The notes below the pieces were generated by a model, which had not been told where the DNA came from, ran no database searches, and worked only from the letters and a program-made list of their open reading frames with translations. The position numbers were made by a program, and so were the translations under genes. Shown here piece after piece: positions 46,599 through 55,925 of a DNA stretch of 64,000 bases. Each line of letters opens with the position of its first letter. The first letter of the stretch is position 1. This stretch comes from Kaistella sp. SH40-3 (lineage in GTDB: Bacteria > Bacteroidota > Bacteroidia > Flavobacteriales > Weeksellaceae), in the NCBI RefSeq assembly GCF_030686865.1, contig NZ_JAQYUS010000002.1:248001-312000 (forward strand). The letters are read 5' to 3'.

Positions 46599-46612
46599 TA
46601 ACTAATTAGTTA
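46599..46612. promoter_or_regulatory. 14-bp palindrome upstream of tyrS
   Basis: TAACTAATTAGTTA is a perfect palindrome in the 273-bp divergent gap between the mscS and tyrS genes. It could be a repressor site or a chance AT-rich palindrome. Confidence 0.25.
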
Positions 46613-46686
46613 CTGTAATTTATCCCCTTTCTATGCTTTATAGGAAATTAGAATTGATGTCTCCTCTGTCATCCATTCAAAATCCC

Positions 46687-46694
46687 TACCTTTG
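46687..46694 (+). promoter_or_regulatory. -7 box of tyrS
   Basis: TACCTTTG, an exact TAnnTTTG match 23 bp before the tyrS ATG. Confidence 0.5.
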
Positions 46695-46717
46695 CGTCTT
46701 ATAAAATTTGCAAAATA

Positions 46718-48013
46718 ATGAACGCTTTTATTGAAGAACTAAAATGGCGCGGCCTGTTTGCCGACATGATGCCAGGAACCGAAGAACAACTGAATAAGGA
46801 AATGACCACAGCGTATATAGGCTTTGATCCAACCGCAGATTCGTTGCATATCGGAAGTTTAATCCCTATCAAAGTTCTGGCGCATTATCAGCAACACGGT
46901 CATAAACCAATCGCTTTAGTAGGTGGCGCAACCGGCATGATCGGTGATCCTTCTGGGAAATCTAATGAGCGAAATGCTTTAGATGAAGATACACTAAACC
47001 ATTACGTTGCTTGTTTACAAAAACAATTGTCAAAGTTTTTGAAATTTGACGGATCAGAACCGAACAGTGCCGAATTGGTGAACAATTATGACTGGATGAA
47101 AGAAATTTCTTTCCTGGATTTTATTCGTGATACCGGTAAACATATCACCGTGAATTACATGATGGCGAAAGAGTCGGTGAAGAAAAGAATTACCGGAGAA
47201 GGTGGCGCAGAAGGAATGAGTTTCACCGAGTTTTCTTACCAATTATTACAAGGATACGATTACCTTCATTTGTACAAAGAGAAAAATATGAGGCTGCAAA
47301 TGGGTGGTTCTGATCAGTGGGGAAATATCACCACCGGAACAGAATTAATCCGCAGAAAAGTTCAGGGAGAAGCATTTGCTTTAACGATGCCTTTGATTAC
47401 AAAAGCCGACGGTTCTAAATTCGGAAAATCTGAAGCAGGTGAAAATTACTGGCTGGATGCGAAAAGGACTTCGCCTTATAAATTCTACCAATTTTGGCTA
47501 AACGCAACGGATGCGGATGCGGAAAGATTCATTAAATATTACACTTTCCTAAGTAAAGAAGAAATTGAAACTTTAATTGAAGATCATAAAACTGCTCCAC
47601 ACGAAAGAAAGTTGCAGAAAAAACTAGCCGAAGAAGTGACAGTTTGGGTTCACAACCGCGAAGAATTTGAAAAAGCAGTGAAAGCCTCCGAAATCTTATT
47701 TGGGCGTTCTACTGCAGAAGAGTTAGTAAGTTTGGATGAAGCAACTTTCTTAGAAGTTTTTGAAGGAGTTCCACAAAAGGAGCTCTTAAAATCTGAAGTT
47801 GTTGGAAGCAATATCATTGATTTAATTTCTGACAAATCTGGTTTCCTAAAATCTAAAGGAGAAGCAAAAAGAGAATTGACCAGCAATGCAATTTCCATTA
47901 ATAAAGAAAAAGTAAGCGAGACTTTCGAAATTGCTGAAAAAGATTTAATCGATGGCAAATTCCTTTTACTACAAAAAGGAAAGAAGAATTATTTCATTGT
48001 AAAAGCTATTTAA
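46718..48013 (+). CDS. tyrS: tyrosine-tRNA ligase
   Basis: Class-I TyrRS, 431 residues. HIGH motif is HIGSL in [20 protein letters not shown], the KMSKS-equivalent is KFGKS in [13 protein letters not shown], and [20 protein letters not shown] is the tyrosine-recognition region. The C-terminal S4-like RNA-binding domain is [20 protein letters not shown]. It attaches tyrosine to tRNA-Tyr. It is a single gene. Confidence 0.97.
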   Translation: MNAFIEELKWRGLFADMMPGTEEQLNKEMTTAYIGFDPTADSLHIGSLIPIKVLAHYQQHGHKPIALVGGATGMIGDPSGKSNERNALDEDTLNHYVACLQKQLSKFLKFDGSEPNSAELVNNYDWMKEISFLDFIRDTGKHITVNYMMAKESVKKRITGEGGAEGMSFTEFSYQLLQGYDYLHLYKEKNMRLQMGGSDQWGNITTGTELIRRKVQGEAFALTMPLITKADGSKFGKSEAGENYWLDAKRTSPYKFYQFWLNATDADAERFIKYYTFLSKEEIETLIEDHKTAPHERKLQKKLAEEVTVWVHNREEFEKAVKASEILFGRSTAEELVSLDEATFLEVFEGVPQKELLKSEVVGSNIIDLISDKSGFLKSKGEAKRELTSNAISINKEKVSETFEIAEKDLIDGKFLLLQKGKKNYFIVKAI

Positions 48014-48050
48014 ATAAAACTGATATTCATCAGTATTAACAAACAATTGT

Positions 48051-48075
48051 GAAAGCCGGATGATTTCCGGCTTTC
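48051..48075 (+). terminator. terminator of tyrS
   Basis: Perfect 9-bp stem GAAAGCCGG / CCGGCTTTC with a seven-base loop; the following T-run is weak. Confidence 0.65.
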
Positions 48076-48094
48076 ATCTTTAGGGTTTTCCTCG

Positions 48095-48102
48095 TATCTT
48101 TG
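48095..48102 (+). promoter_or_regulatory. -7 box of the desaturase gene
   Basis: TATCTTTG, an exact TAnnTTTG match, 16 bp before the ATG. Confidence 0.5.
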
Positions 48103-48118
48103 TGAAATAATATATACT

Positions 48119-48871
48119 ATGGTTATCATCCTATTCATCATTGTCCTTTGGTATTCGGGACTATTTTTTCAAACTTTTTTTCTGCACCGATATGCGGCTC
48201 ACCAATCCTTCAAAATGTCAAAGTTTGGGGAAAAATTATGTTATGTTTTAACTTGGGTTACACAAGGTTCTAACTATCTTTCAGCTTACGGATATGGCGT
48301 TATGCACAGAATGCATCATGCTTACGCAGATACGGAGAAAGATCCACACTCACCGAAATACGACGACAATTTATTTTCGATGATGTGGCGTACAAAGAAA
48401 ATTTATGCAGACATTAACAGTCAGAAAGCAATCATCGAAGAAAAATTTACAAAGAATGTTCCTCAGTGGGAAGGTTTCGATAAATTCGCCAGTTCTTGGG
48501 GTTCCCGATTAGCATGGGGAATTGCGTACACCGTATTTTTCTACTTTTTTGCAACCGCTTGGTGGCAATGGCTTTTGTTACCTGTTGCCTATATGATGGC
48601 GCCAATTCACGGTGTAATCATCAATTGGTTCGGACACATCTACGGTTATACCAACTTCAAAGTTTCTGATACTTCTAAAAATCTTTTCCGTTTCGACTGG
48701 TTAATGATGGGCGAAGGTTACCATAACAATCACCACAAACACGGTGGCAGAGCGAACTTCGGTGGCGTAAGATGGCACGAAATCGATGTTACTTATTACA
48801 TTATGATTCTTTTAGATAAAATGAAACTGATCAAACTGAAACCTGTTGAAGTTGTTAGAAGAGAACATTAA
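48119..48871 (+). CDS. acyl-CoA/fatty acid desaturase
   Basis: Membrane di-iron fatty acid desaturase, 250 residues. The three histidine boxes are HRYAAH, HRMHH and HNNHH (the last in EGYHNNHHKHGG), which coordinate two irons in the stearoyl-CoA desaturase family. There are four membrane helices. It is short in that it lacks a cytochrome b5 domain, so electrons come from a separate ferredoxin or flavodoxin. Likely it makes unsaturated fatty acids for membrane fluidity. Confidence 0.9.
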   Translation: MVIILFIIVLWYSGLFFQTFFLHRYAAHQSFKMSKFGEKLCYVLTWVTQGSNYLSAYGYGVMHRMHHAYADTEKDPHSPKYDDNLFSMMWRTKKIYADINSQKAIIEEKFTKNVPQWEGFDKFASSWGSRLAWGIAYTVFFYFFATAWWQWLLLPVAYMMAPIHGVIINWFGHIYGYTNFKVSDTSKNLFRFDWLMMGEGYHNNHHKHGGRANFGGVRWHEIDVTYYIMILLDKMKLIKLKPVEVVRREH

Positions 48872-48875
48872 AAAT

Positions 48876-48914
48876 AAAAAGCGTCTCGTCAAATATTTGG
48901 CGAGACGCTTTTTT
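48876..48914. terminator. shared convergent terminator
   Basis: Perfect stem AAAAAGCGTCTCG / CGAGACGCTTTTT with a twelve-base loop, between the convergent desaturase and FolX-HPPK genes. Confidence 0.88.
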
Positions 48915-48940
48915 ATAATTTCTTTATGTTTTTCTAAATC

Positions 48941-49702
48941 CTAAAGTTGTATCTCAGGCTGAAGGTGCTGCACAAAATCAATAAGGAAAGGCAGTTCTTC
49001 AATATCTTTGTCAATGATGAATCCATTGTACGTAAGAACATCTAAATCAATTTCTCGCGGCGCATTTTTATTTTCAATTCGTACTCTTCCTAATAATGCT
49101 TCAATTTGTTTTAAATGCATTTTTATTTCAGACAAACTTTTTTTAGTATGAAGAAGAATTGCTCCATTTAAAAATTCTGCTTGATCTTCAAATTTGAGAG
49201 GTTTCGTTTTGATGAATTCTGTACGCTGCATGATAAAACCTAATTGCTGAAGATGCGCTAAAGCTTTAGTAAAGTTTGCATCGTCATTAATATTTGAACC
49301 TAAAGCAATTACTGCGGTATTGTATCGGTCTGAACCATCAATCTGAACCATCACATTATCTGTGAAACGCAAAGCATTTGGTTTTTCAACTTTCACCCAG
49401 ATATCTTGCAGCCCGGCATTAGAAGATTGAATATAAGTGTAAATTTTCTCCGCCAAAGCTTCAATGAGATGAAAACTTTTTTGATCTACAAAATCAATAA
49501 TTCCCTTCGTAATGTTTTTATAATCCACCGCATTTTCTACCTCATCAGTTTCTGATGCCAAAGCAGTATCATATTTAAAGGAGAAAGAAATGATGATATC
49601 TTGCAGCTTTTCAGTTTCCCAATCCATGAAACCGATAAATGCTCTCAGACGTAAATTTTCTACCCGAACAATGGATAATTTTGGATTATAGGTTGCACCC
49701 AT
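48941..49702 (-). CDS. FolX-type epimerase fused to HPPK-like domain
   Basis: A 253-residue bifunctional pterin protein. Residues 8-122 match E. coli FolX rather than FolB: VENLRLRAFIGF, LQDIIISFSFKYD, YKNITKGIIDFV and KPNALRFTDNV, with the aldolase/epimerase lysine as K107. FolX epimerises dihydroneopterin (triphosphate) to dihydromonapterin. Residues 128-253 are 6-hydroxymethylpterin pyrophosphokinase-like: ALGSN (133-137), TKP (166-168), FLN (177-179), LGRVR and PREIDLDVL (215-223), including both Mg ligands D219 and D221. The C-terminal segment with the conserved PH and R of HPPK is missing and the chain ends after ~32 more residues. It is 95 bp from the FolM-like gene. Confidence 0.82.
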   Translation of the reverse strand: MGATYNPKLSIVRVENLRLRAFIGFMDWETEKLQDIIISFSFKYDTALASETDEVENAVDYKNITKGIIDFVDQKSFHLIEALAEKIYTYIQSSNAGLQDIWVKVEKPNALRFTDNVMVQIDGSDRYNTAVIALGSNINDDANFTKALAHLQQLGFIMQRTEFIKTKPLKFEDQAEFLNGAILLHTKKSLSEIKMHLKQIEALLGRVRIENKNAPREIDLDVLTYNGFIIDKDIEELPFLIDFVQHLQPEIQL

Positions 49703-49797
49703 ATTTTATTTCTTATTTAATGTTTATTTAGGTTTTGTTCATAAAATCAAAACCTACAATGGAATTGGAACGATTCTATTTCCAAAAATACTTAATT

Positions 49798-50517
49798 TTA
49801 AACCAAATGTTCACCACCATCAATATATAAAATTTGCCCGGTGAAGAATTTACTGTCCAGAATAAATTGAACCGCTTTTAAAATCTCCTCTAAATTACCA
49901 ATGGTCTTTAACGGAATATTCTGAGCCAAATTCATTAAGTAACTTTCATCTTCACCTTCTGGTGGCAGAATTAAGCCTGGTCCAATTCCATTTACCCGAA
50001 TGTCGGGAGCTAATTCTACGGCAGAAATTCGGGTGAAATCTTTCAATAATTTTTTACTTAAAATATAATCGAGATGCACCGTACTATTTTTGGTAACTTT
50101 GGTATCAACGAAATTAATGATATTTCCTTTTCCGTAAACCTTTGCAAATGCTTTTGTTAGCAGATAAGGAATTTTAAAATTAATGGTCATCTCTTTATCT
50201 AAAAGTTCACTTCCCTCTTCTTTAAAATTTGATTTAATAAAATCTGACGCACAGTTAACTAAAATTTCAATGGTGATTTTTTTCTTTTTTAAATCCTGAA
50301 AAATTTGATTAAAATCATTTTCTTTTAAAAAATTAATTTGCAGCAATTCAACTTTCAAACCGCTGTAACCAGATTCAATATCATCTTTCACTTTTTGGGC
50401 TTTTTCTTTCGAGGAATTATAATGGAGAACCAAATTATAACCTTGCTTTGCAAGATGAATTGCGACTGCTTTTCCGATTCTATCGGCACTTCCAGTTATT
50501 AATGCGTAATTTTTCAT
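49798..50517 (-). CDS. folM: FolM/PTR1-like dihydropteridine reductase
   Basis: Short-chain dehydrogenase of 239 residues. The cofactor motif T8-G9-SAD-R13-I-G15 fits TGx3RxG, which marks pteridine reductases and FolM rather than ordinary SDRs (TGxxxGxG). Y151 and K155 (YILSK) are the catalytic pair. Further FolM-like pieces are INFVDTKV, GPGLILPPEGEDESY and DGGEHLV. FolM reduces dihydromonapterin, and in part dihydrofolate, with NADPH. The FolX-HPPK gene follows by 95 bp in the same direction, so the two genes likely act in one pterin branch. Confidence 0.8.
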   Translation of the reverse strand: MKNYALITGSADRIGKAVAIHLAKQGYNLVLHYNSSKEKAQKVKDDIESGYSGLKVELLQINFLKENDFNQIFQDLKKKKITIEILVNCASDFIKSNFKEEGSELLDKEMTINFKIPYLLTKAFAKVYGKGNIINFVDTKVTKNSTVHLDYILSKKLLKDFTRISAVELAPDIRVNGIGPGLILPPEGEDESYLMNLAQNIPLKTIGNLEEILKAVQFILDSKFFTGQILYIDGGEHLV

Positions 50518-50595
50518 ATTTGTTTTTTTGGCTAAATAATGCTCAAGTTAAAAAATATAACTTGAGCACAATATATTAAATGAGTGAAATTTAGT

Positions 50596-51264
50596 TTAAA
50601 AACCTTCTTTGACTATAAATTCTTCGCCGATTCCTAAAGATGCTAAATGGCCTTCAACCGCATTCATCATTGGAGGCGGACCACAGAGGTAATAATATTT
50701 TAAATGTTCTTCGGAATATTTTTTAATTAAATCCGCCGATATATACCCATGTTCATATCCTTCCAAATCCTCATCCGAAAGAATATTGATGAAATTTTTT
50801 CCAAGCATTGAGGTAAAGCGATCTTCTAAAATGATATCTGCCTTTGTCTTATTCGCATAAAGAAGTTTATTTCCACTCAGCTGATTTTGTTTTTCTAAAT
50901 TCTTTAAAATCGCAATAAACGGTGTAATTCCAGCACCACCCGCAATAAATATTCCCGCTCCTTTAAAATGTATATCTCCAAAAGAATCATAAATAATCAC
51001 CTCATCTCCCGGTTTAGAAGAAAGTAATTCATTGGTCATACCTTTATGTTCCGGATAGGTTTTGATGGTAAATTCTATATGATCATCTTCCGGCACAGAC
51101 GTAAAAGTGAAGCAGTTTTTTTTGTCGCTCCAGTCCGGTTTATTAAGTGCAATATCTACCGCCTGTCCTGGGATATAAGTTAAACCTGCAGGCTTGTCGA
51201 GTACGATTTGCAGAACATCATGAGTGAGATGTTTAATTGATTTAATGGTGGTTAATTGGGACAT
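50596..51264 (-). CDS. flavin/ferredoxin-type oxidoreductase
   Basis: A 222-residue FAD/NAD(P)-binding reductase of the FNR-like family. The FAD-binding motif is degenerate (KNCFTFTSVPEDD instead of RxYS-type); NAD binding is FIAGGAGITPFIAIL, and the C-terminal YYLCGPPPMMNAVEGHL is the usual nucleotide-binding end. There is no ferredoxin domain in the protein, and its physiological electron partner is unknown. It lies 78 bp from folM, same direction. Confidence 0.85.
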   Translation of the reverse strand: MSQLTTIKSIKHLTHDVLQIVLDKPAGLTYIPGQAVDIALNKPDWSDKKNCFTFTSVPEDDHIEFTIKTYPEHKGMTNELLSSKPGDEVIIYDSFGDIHFKGAGIFIAGGAGITPFIAILKNLEKQNQLSGNKLLYANKTKADIILEDRFTSMLGKNFINILSDEDLEGYEHGYISADLIKKYSEEHLKYYYLCGPPPMMNAVEGHLASLGIGEEFIVKEGF

Positions 51265-51481
51265 GATTCATTATTAATGATTATAAATGTACGATAATAT
51301 TTCTTTCAAAATAATTAATTTAGCAAAATGAGAGACTAAATTAAAACCGACTTCACAACTCTAATAACCCATTATTCCTGATAAAGAAAAGATGAATTAA
51401 TAGAAATTTAAACCGATTACAACAAATTCATTTTCAATACTTTCTGAAGTTCTTCTATCATTTAAAAAAAGGAGGAAAATT

Positions 51482-51946
51482 TTATTTTACAATAATCTTT
51501 CCTTTCATCACGACGTGTACCGTACAATAATAATCTGCTGTTTTTTCCGGATTGAAAGTCCAGGATTGACCAGTTTGTAACATTGGCGATGCCCAGGTAT
51601 TTTGTACTTCTGTTGCATTATGTGCTACAATATCTTTGTTAATGAAAGTTACGTTATCGCCTTTATTTACAGTAATCGTTGCGGGATTAAATTTCATATT
51701 TTCGATGGTTACCACATGAGTTTCTGCTTTTGAATTGGATTCTGCAGCAGTTAAATTTTTGGCAGCCGATGCTGAATCAACAGTTGACATACTGGCCGGA
51801 GATTCTGCAGTGGCACTAACTGGTGCAGTAGTTTCTTCAGGAATCGTATCATCTTTGGATCCGGAATTACAACTCGTGACATTCAACAAACTTACTAGCG
51901 CAAATGCTGAAAATCCTACTTTAAAAAAATGTTTTAAGGAATACAT
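51482..51946 (-). CDS. cupredoxin lipoprotein
   Basis: A 154-residue plastocyanin/azurin-like lipoprotein. The lipobox is NVTSCNS. An Ala/Ser/Thr-rich linker leads to the blue-copper domain HVVTIENMKFNPATITVNKG with ligands His in IVAHNAT, Cys in YYCTVH, the following His, and Met in VVMKGK. This makes a full type-1 copper site for electron transfer in the periplasm. The DUF4142 gene ends 6 bp upstream, so they are co-transcribed. Confidence 0.88.
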   Translation of the reverse strand: MYSLKHFFKVGFSAFALVSLLNVTSCNSGSKDDTIPEETTAPVSATAESPASMSTVDSASAAKNLTAAESNSKAETHVVTIENMKFNPATITVNKGDNVTFINKDIVAHNATEVQNTWASPMLQTGQSWTFNPEKTADYYCTVHVVMKGKIIVK

Positions 51947-51952
51947 TATCTT

Positions 51953-52498
51953 TTATTTCAATGTTTTCTGAAGCATTTTTGCATGTTCAAGATGCGTTTT
52001 AAAGATTGGTAATGCTTTTTGAAGCAGTGCTTTTACTTCTGCATTTTTAGACTGTGGCATAAGCGTATTTTCTACCACACCAATTACAGCCTCATGATAA
52101 GAAACCTCATTATCGACATACGCTTTATCAAATGATTTTCCTGTTTTAGCATTTAAAACTACTTTTTCTTTTACTACCCCAGCCAATAAAGATTTTGAAA
52201 CCTCATTGGATAGTGGAGTTACTTTTAATTTCGTTACCAGATCTACCGCCATTTTAATCACAGCAGTATGGTCATTTTCCATCGTTGTAGCAAAGTTGAT
52301 GACCTCTTTATTATGTGATTTTTTCAATGCAATTTTAGCATAATCTATATCTACTTGGTTGGCAGTCACTGCAACAGAAGCAATTTCAGGATCTGTAAGT
52401 TGTGGAGTCTTGGCGGTTTGTGCAGAAACTGCGACAGAGGACAACAATGCAGACAATAGCACTGCCCCTGATAATACTAAATTTTTTAGCGTTTTCAT
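51953..52498 (-). CDS. DUF4142 exported protein
   Basis: A 181-residue exported protein of the DUF4142 family. Signal peptide residues 1-26 (to VSAQ). The helical domain of four-helix-bundle type holds the conserved KSHNKEVINFATTMENDHTA, SYHEAVIGVVENTLMP and LPIFKTHLEHAKML, rich in His that may bind metal. The cupredoxin gene starts 6 bp after its stop, suggesting a joint role in periplasmic copper or redox handling, an inference only. Confidence 0.85.
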   Translation of the reverse strand: MKTLKNLVLSGAVLLSALLSSVAVSAQTAKTPQLTDPEIASVAVTANQVDIDYAKIALKKSHNKEVINFATTMENDHTAVIKMAVDLVTKLKVTPLSNEVSKSLLAGVVKEKVVLNAKTGKSFDKAYVDNEVSYHEAVIGVVENTLMPQSKNAEVKALLQKALPIFKTHLEHAKMLQKTLK

Positions 52499-52701
52499 TT
52501 TGTTGATTTTTAAGTTAAGAATGATATGCTTTAATTTTTAAAGAAAAAATTCTTCGAATCTTGAATTTCTTTCCTTAAAAAAGTGAATAAGAAGTTCACA
52601 GCATTTCATGAAACATCAAAAAATAAAACCGCTCCGAACCGCTTACAAATAGATAGAGTACAGCAAGTACAGAAAGGTTACAAAAGATTTCAACTTATTC
52701 T

Positions 52702-52733
52702 AAAAAAAAATCCCCTCCCAAAAAGGGAAGGAA
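52702..52733 (-). terminator. terminator of aceA
   Basis: On the minus strand TTCCTTCCC / GGGAGGGGA with TTTTT loop and G-U pairs, followed by T9. Confidence 0.8.
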
Positions 52734-52773
52734 TTTTCTAACAATTAAAATTTATGGAATTTTTGTGTTTTAC

Positions 52774-54060
52774 TTAATGAAACTGTTCTGCTTCAGTTGA
52801 GCCAGCCAAAGCGGTTGTTGAAGAATTTCCGTCTGTTACGACCGTTTGAACTTCATCGAAATAAGACGTTCCGACAAAACTCTGGTGTTTCACAGCGCGG
52901 AAACCTTTGGATTGTAAGGCGAATTCTCTTTCCTGCAATTCGCTGTAACCGGCCATTCCTCTTTCTTTGTACGCCAAAGCCAACTCGAACATCGAAGTAT
53001 TTAAGGCGTGGAATCCGGCCAAAGTGATGAACTGGAATTTGTAACCCATAGCGGCTAATTCTTCGCGGAACGTTTCCATTTCGGGAACTGATAATTTAGC
53101 AGCCCAGTTGAAAGAGGGTGAACAGTTGTACGCCAACATTTTTCCGGGGAATTTTGCGTGAATTCCTTCGGCGAATTTTCTCGCATAATCCAAATCCGGA
53201 TTTGAAGTTTCCATCCAAATCAAATCGGCATAAGGAGCGTAAGCCAAACCTCTGTCGATTCCCTGCTCTACTCCATTATTCACTTCATAAAATCCTTCAG
53301 TCGTTCTTTTCCCAGTCACGAATCTTTTGTCTCTATCATCAATATCTGAAGTTAATAAATCTGCAGCATCAGCATCGGTTCTCGCTACCAAAACAGTTGG
53401 AACGCCGCAAACATCGGCTGCCAAACGAGCCGCAACTAATTTGTTAATCGCTTCCTGAGTTGGCACTAAAACCTTTCCACCTAAATGTCCACATTTTTTA
53501 GCAGAAGATAATTGATCTTCAAAGTGAACTCCGGCTGCTCCGGCTTCAATCATTTGTTTCATCAGTTCAAAAGCATTTAAGTTTCCACCAAAACCTGCTT
53601 CTGCATCTGCTACGATTGGAACTAAATAATCTTTGCAATCTTCACTCTTAACTTCATTCACAGACTGAATTTGATCAGCACGCAACAAAGCGTTATTAAT
53701 TCTCTTCACAACAGACGGAACTGAATTCGCAGGATACAAACTTTGATCTGGATACATTTCGCCACTCAAATTCGCATCTGCGGCAACTTGCCAACCTGAA
53801 AGATATATTGCTTCTAAACCTGCATCAACTTCCTGTACTGCTTGATTTCCTGTTAAAGCACCTAATCCTGCCACGAAATCCTGGTTGTTTAATTTCTCCC
53901 ATAATTTCTCCGACATTAATTTTGCAATCGTATAATCGAGTTTATAAGAACCTCGAAGTTTCAATACTTTTTCTGCGGAATACGGTCTTTTGATACCGTT
54001 CCATCTTGGACTTTCTAACCATTCTTTTTCCAGTTGCTGGATTTGTTCTTGCTTGTTCAT
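52774..54060 (-). CDS. aceA: isocitrate lyase
   Basis: Glyoxylate-shunt enzyme that splits isocitrate to glyoxylate and succinate, 428 residues. Signature is [20 protein letters not shown] with the catalytic Cys in KKCGH, and it has [10 protein letters not shown]. It follows malate synthase in the same direction with a 230-bp gap that contains a repeat element, so coupling is by shared promoter or a separate one. Probably regulated by the RamB-like regulator. Confidence 0.97.
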   Translation of the reverse strand: MNKQEQIQQLEKEWLESPRWNGIKRPYSAEKVLKLRGSYKLDYTIAKLMSEKLWEKLNNQDFVAGLGALTGNQAVQEVDAGLEAIYLSGWQVAADANLSGEMYPDQSLYPANSVPSVVKRINNALLRADQIQSVNEVKSEDCKDYLVPIVADAEAGFGGNLNAFELMKQMIEAGAAGVHFEDQLSSAKKCGHLGGKVLVPTQEAINKLVAARLAADVCGVPTVLVARTDADAADLLTSDIDDRDKRFVTGKRTTEGFYEVNNGVEQGIDRGLAYAPYADLIWMETSNPDLDYARKFAEGIHAKFPGKMLAYNCSPSFNWAAKLSVPEMETFREELAAMGYKFQFITLAGFHALNTSMFELALAYKERGMAGYSELQEREFALQSKGFRAVKHQSFVGTSYFDEVQTVVTDGNSSTTALAGSTEAEQFH

Positions 54061-54093
54061 ATCGATTTGTTTTTGTGATTTGTATTAAATTCT

Positions 54094-54254
54094 AAACGCA
54101 AAGGCGCAAAGATTTTTTGAATAATATACTTCTGAAATTACGGACTCAAAGGCGTTTGACTTCGTCGAATCTTCGATTTCACTTGCAAAGGGAATGTTCT
54201 TTTTTGTACTTTTAGAATAAAGATTAACTTAAACTTTTGTGACTTTTGTGGTTT
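54094..54254. repeat. MITE-like intergenic element in the aceB-aceA gap
   Basis: Ends AAACGCAAAGGCGCAAAG and CTTTTGTGACTTTTGTGGTTT are imperfect inverted repeats and resemble the ends of the 9035 and 31996 elements. Inside, the reverse complement shares the CTTTGC-AAGTGAAA, ACGCCTTTG and CGTAATTTCAGAAG blocks with 26131-26250. No gene is visible in it. Confidence 0.6.
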
Positions 54255-54290
54255 TATTCCTCTTGGCTCTTTTTACTTTTTCCTTGGCTC

Positions 54291-55868
54291 TTAAATAAAC
54301 TGATACGCTTTCAATGTCAAAAATTCTGCAAAGTTGTCATTTAGAATAAGGTCATCAAAAAGTTCGGTTGCTAGTTCAAATTTTCCATTATTGAATCTTT
54401 CTTCACCGACATAATTTTTAATTTTATCAAGTTCTTCTTCCTGCCAGTTCAAAACCATTTCGGGCATTAATGTTCTGCCGTCGTCCAGTTTCGCTTGATT
54501 TTTAAGCCATTGCCAAATTTGTGTCCTGGAGATTTCTGCGGTTGCAGCGTCTTCCATTAAATTATATAAAGCCGCAGCGCCAACGCCCATTAACCAAGAT
54601 TCTATATATAAGATGCCGACATTAATATTTTTTCTAACGCCATTTTCAGTAATCGTTCCCTTTGGAATCTCAAGGAGATTTTCTTCAGAAATATGATACT
54701 CTTCAAATTTTTTATTGATTTGATTTGGCGTCGGCATAAACTCATCAAAGATTTTCTTTGCCACAGAAACTAATCCTGGATGGGCGACCCAAGTTCCGTC
54801 GTGTCCGTTTTTTACTTCTCGTTCTTTATCTGCACGAACTTTCGCATAAGCGATTTCATTTTCTGCTTCATTATTTTTAACTGGAATTTGAGCGGCCATT
54901 CCGCCCATCGCGTGAACATTTCTTTTATGACAAACCTGAATAACTCTTTTCGAGTAAGCACTCATAAAAGGAGAAGCCATCGTAACCTGATCTCTGTCCG
55001 GAACCAAAAATTCTGGGAGATTTCTAAATTTTTTGATGAAAGAGAAAATATAATCCCAACGTCCACAGTTTAAACCTGAACTGTGTTCTTTTAATTCATA
55101 TAAAATTTCGTCGAGTTGAAAAGCAGCCGTAATGGTTTCAATTAAAACCGTGGCTTTAATTGTTCCCTGTAGAATTTCTAAATAATCCTGAGAAAATCTG
55201 AAAACGTCGTTCCACCATTTCGCTTCTTTATAATGTTCTAATTTTGGCAAATAAAAATAAGGCCCGCTTCCATTATCAATTAGTTTCTTCGCATTTCTAA
55301 AAAAGTAAATTCCGAAATCGATTAAAGAACCTGAGGCTTTTTCACCATTAAATTCAATATTTTTTTCTTCTAGATGCAAACCTCGCGGACGAACTAAAAG
55401 CGTGGCTAAATTTTCACCCAGTTCATATCTTTTTCCGTTTTCATTTTCAAAACTGATAGTTCTGTTGATTGCATCAGAAAGATTTCTTTGTCCCTCCATA
55501 CAATTTTCCCAAGTGGGAGAATTGCTGTCTTCAAAATCGGCCATAAAAGTTGATGCGCCAGAATTCAAAGCATTGATTACCATTTTTCTTTCAACCGGTC
55601 CCGTAATTTCAACTCTCCTGTCCAACAAATCTTTCGGCAAAGGATTGCAAACCCAATTACCATTTCTAATCTCCTCCGTTTCAGGTAAAAATTTAGGAAG
55701 CTGATGATGATCGAATTCTACCTGTTTCATGGTCCGCGCATGAAGAAGCGCAATTCTTTCATTATTAAATTTCGAATGAAGTGCGGTTAAGAAACTCACT
55801 AATTCGGAAGTAAAGAGGTCGTTGTATTGTTCTTGAGGAAGAATTTGAAATTGTGTTGCCGTTTCCAT
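54291..55868 (-). CDS. aceB: malate synthase A
   Basis: Condenses glyoxylate and acetyl-CoA to malate, 525 residues, the standard length of malate synthase A. TGPVERKMVINALNSGASTF, FMADFEDSNSPTWENCMEGQ, RPRGLHLEEK, and the active-site GLNCGRWDYIFSFIKK are conserved. It is first of the aceB-aceA pair and divergent from the RamB-like regulator across a 177-bp gap that holds palindromic operators. Confidence 0.96.
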   Translation of the reverse strand: METATQFQILPQEQYNDLFTSELVSFLTALHSKFNNERIALLHARTMKQVEFDHHQLPKFLPETEEIRNGNWVCNPLPKDLLDRRVEITGPVERKMVINALNSGASTFMADFEDSNSPTWENCMEGQRNLSDAINRTISFENENGKRYELGENLATLLVRPRGLHLEEKNIEFNGEKASGSLIDFGIYFFRNAKKLIDNGSGPYFYLPKLEHYKEAKWWNDVFRFSQDYLEILQGTIKATVLIETITAAFQLDEILYELKEHSSGLNCGRWDYIFSFIKKFRNLPEFLVPDRDQVTMASPFMSAYSKRVIQVCHKRNVHAMGGMAAQIPVKNNEAENEIAYAKVRADKEREVKNGHDGTWVAHPGLVSVAKKIFDEFMPTPNQINKKFEEYHISEENLLEIPKGTITENGVRKNINVGILYIESWLMGVGAAALYNLMEDAATAEISRTQIWQWLKNQAKLDDGRTLMPEMVLNWQEEELDKIKNYVGEERFNNGKFELATELFDDLILNDNFAEFLTLKAYQFI

Positions 55869-55925
55869 TTTGTATAAACTTTAATGATTTGGTATTACAA
55901 ACTTAGGCAAAAAATATTCACTAAC

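Noticed and set aside
46599..46612. TAACTAATTAGTTA as a certain regulator site
   Set aside because: Palindromes of A/T are common by chance at this base composition; it is listed only with low confidence.
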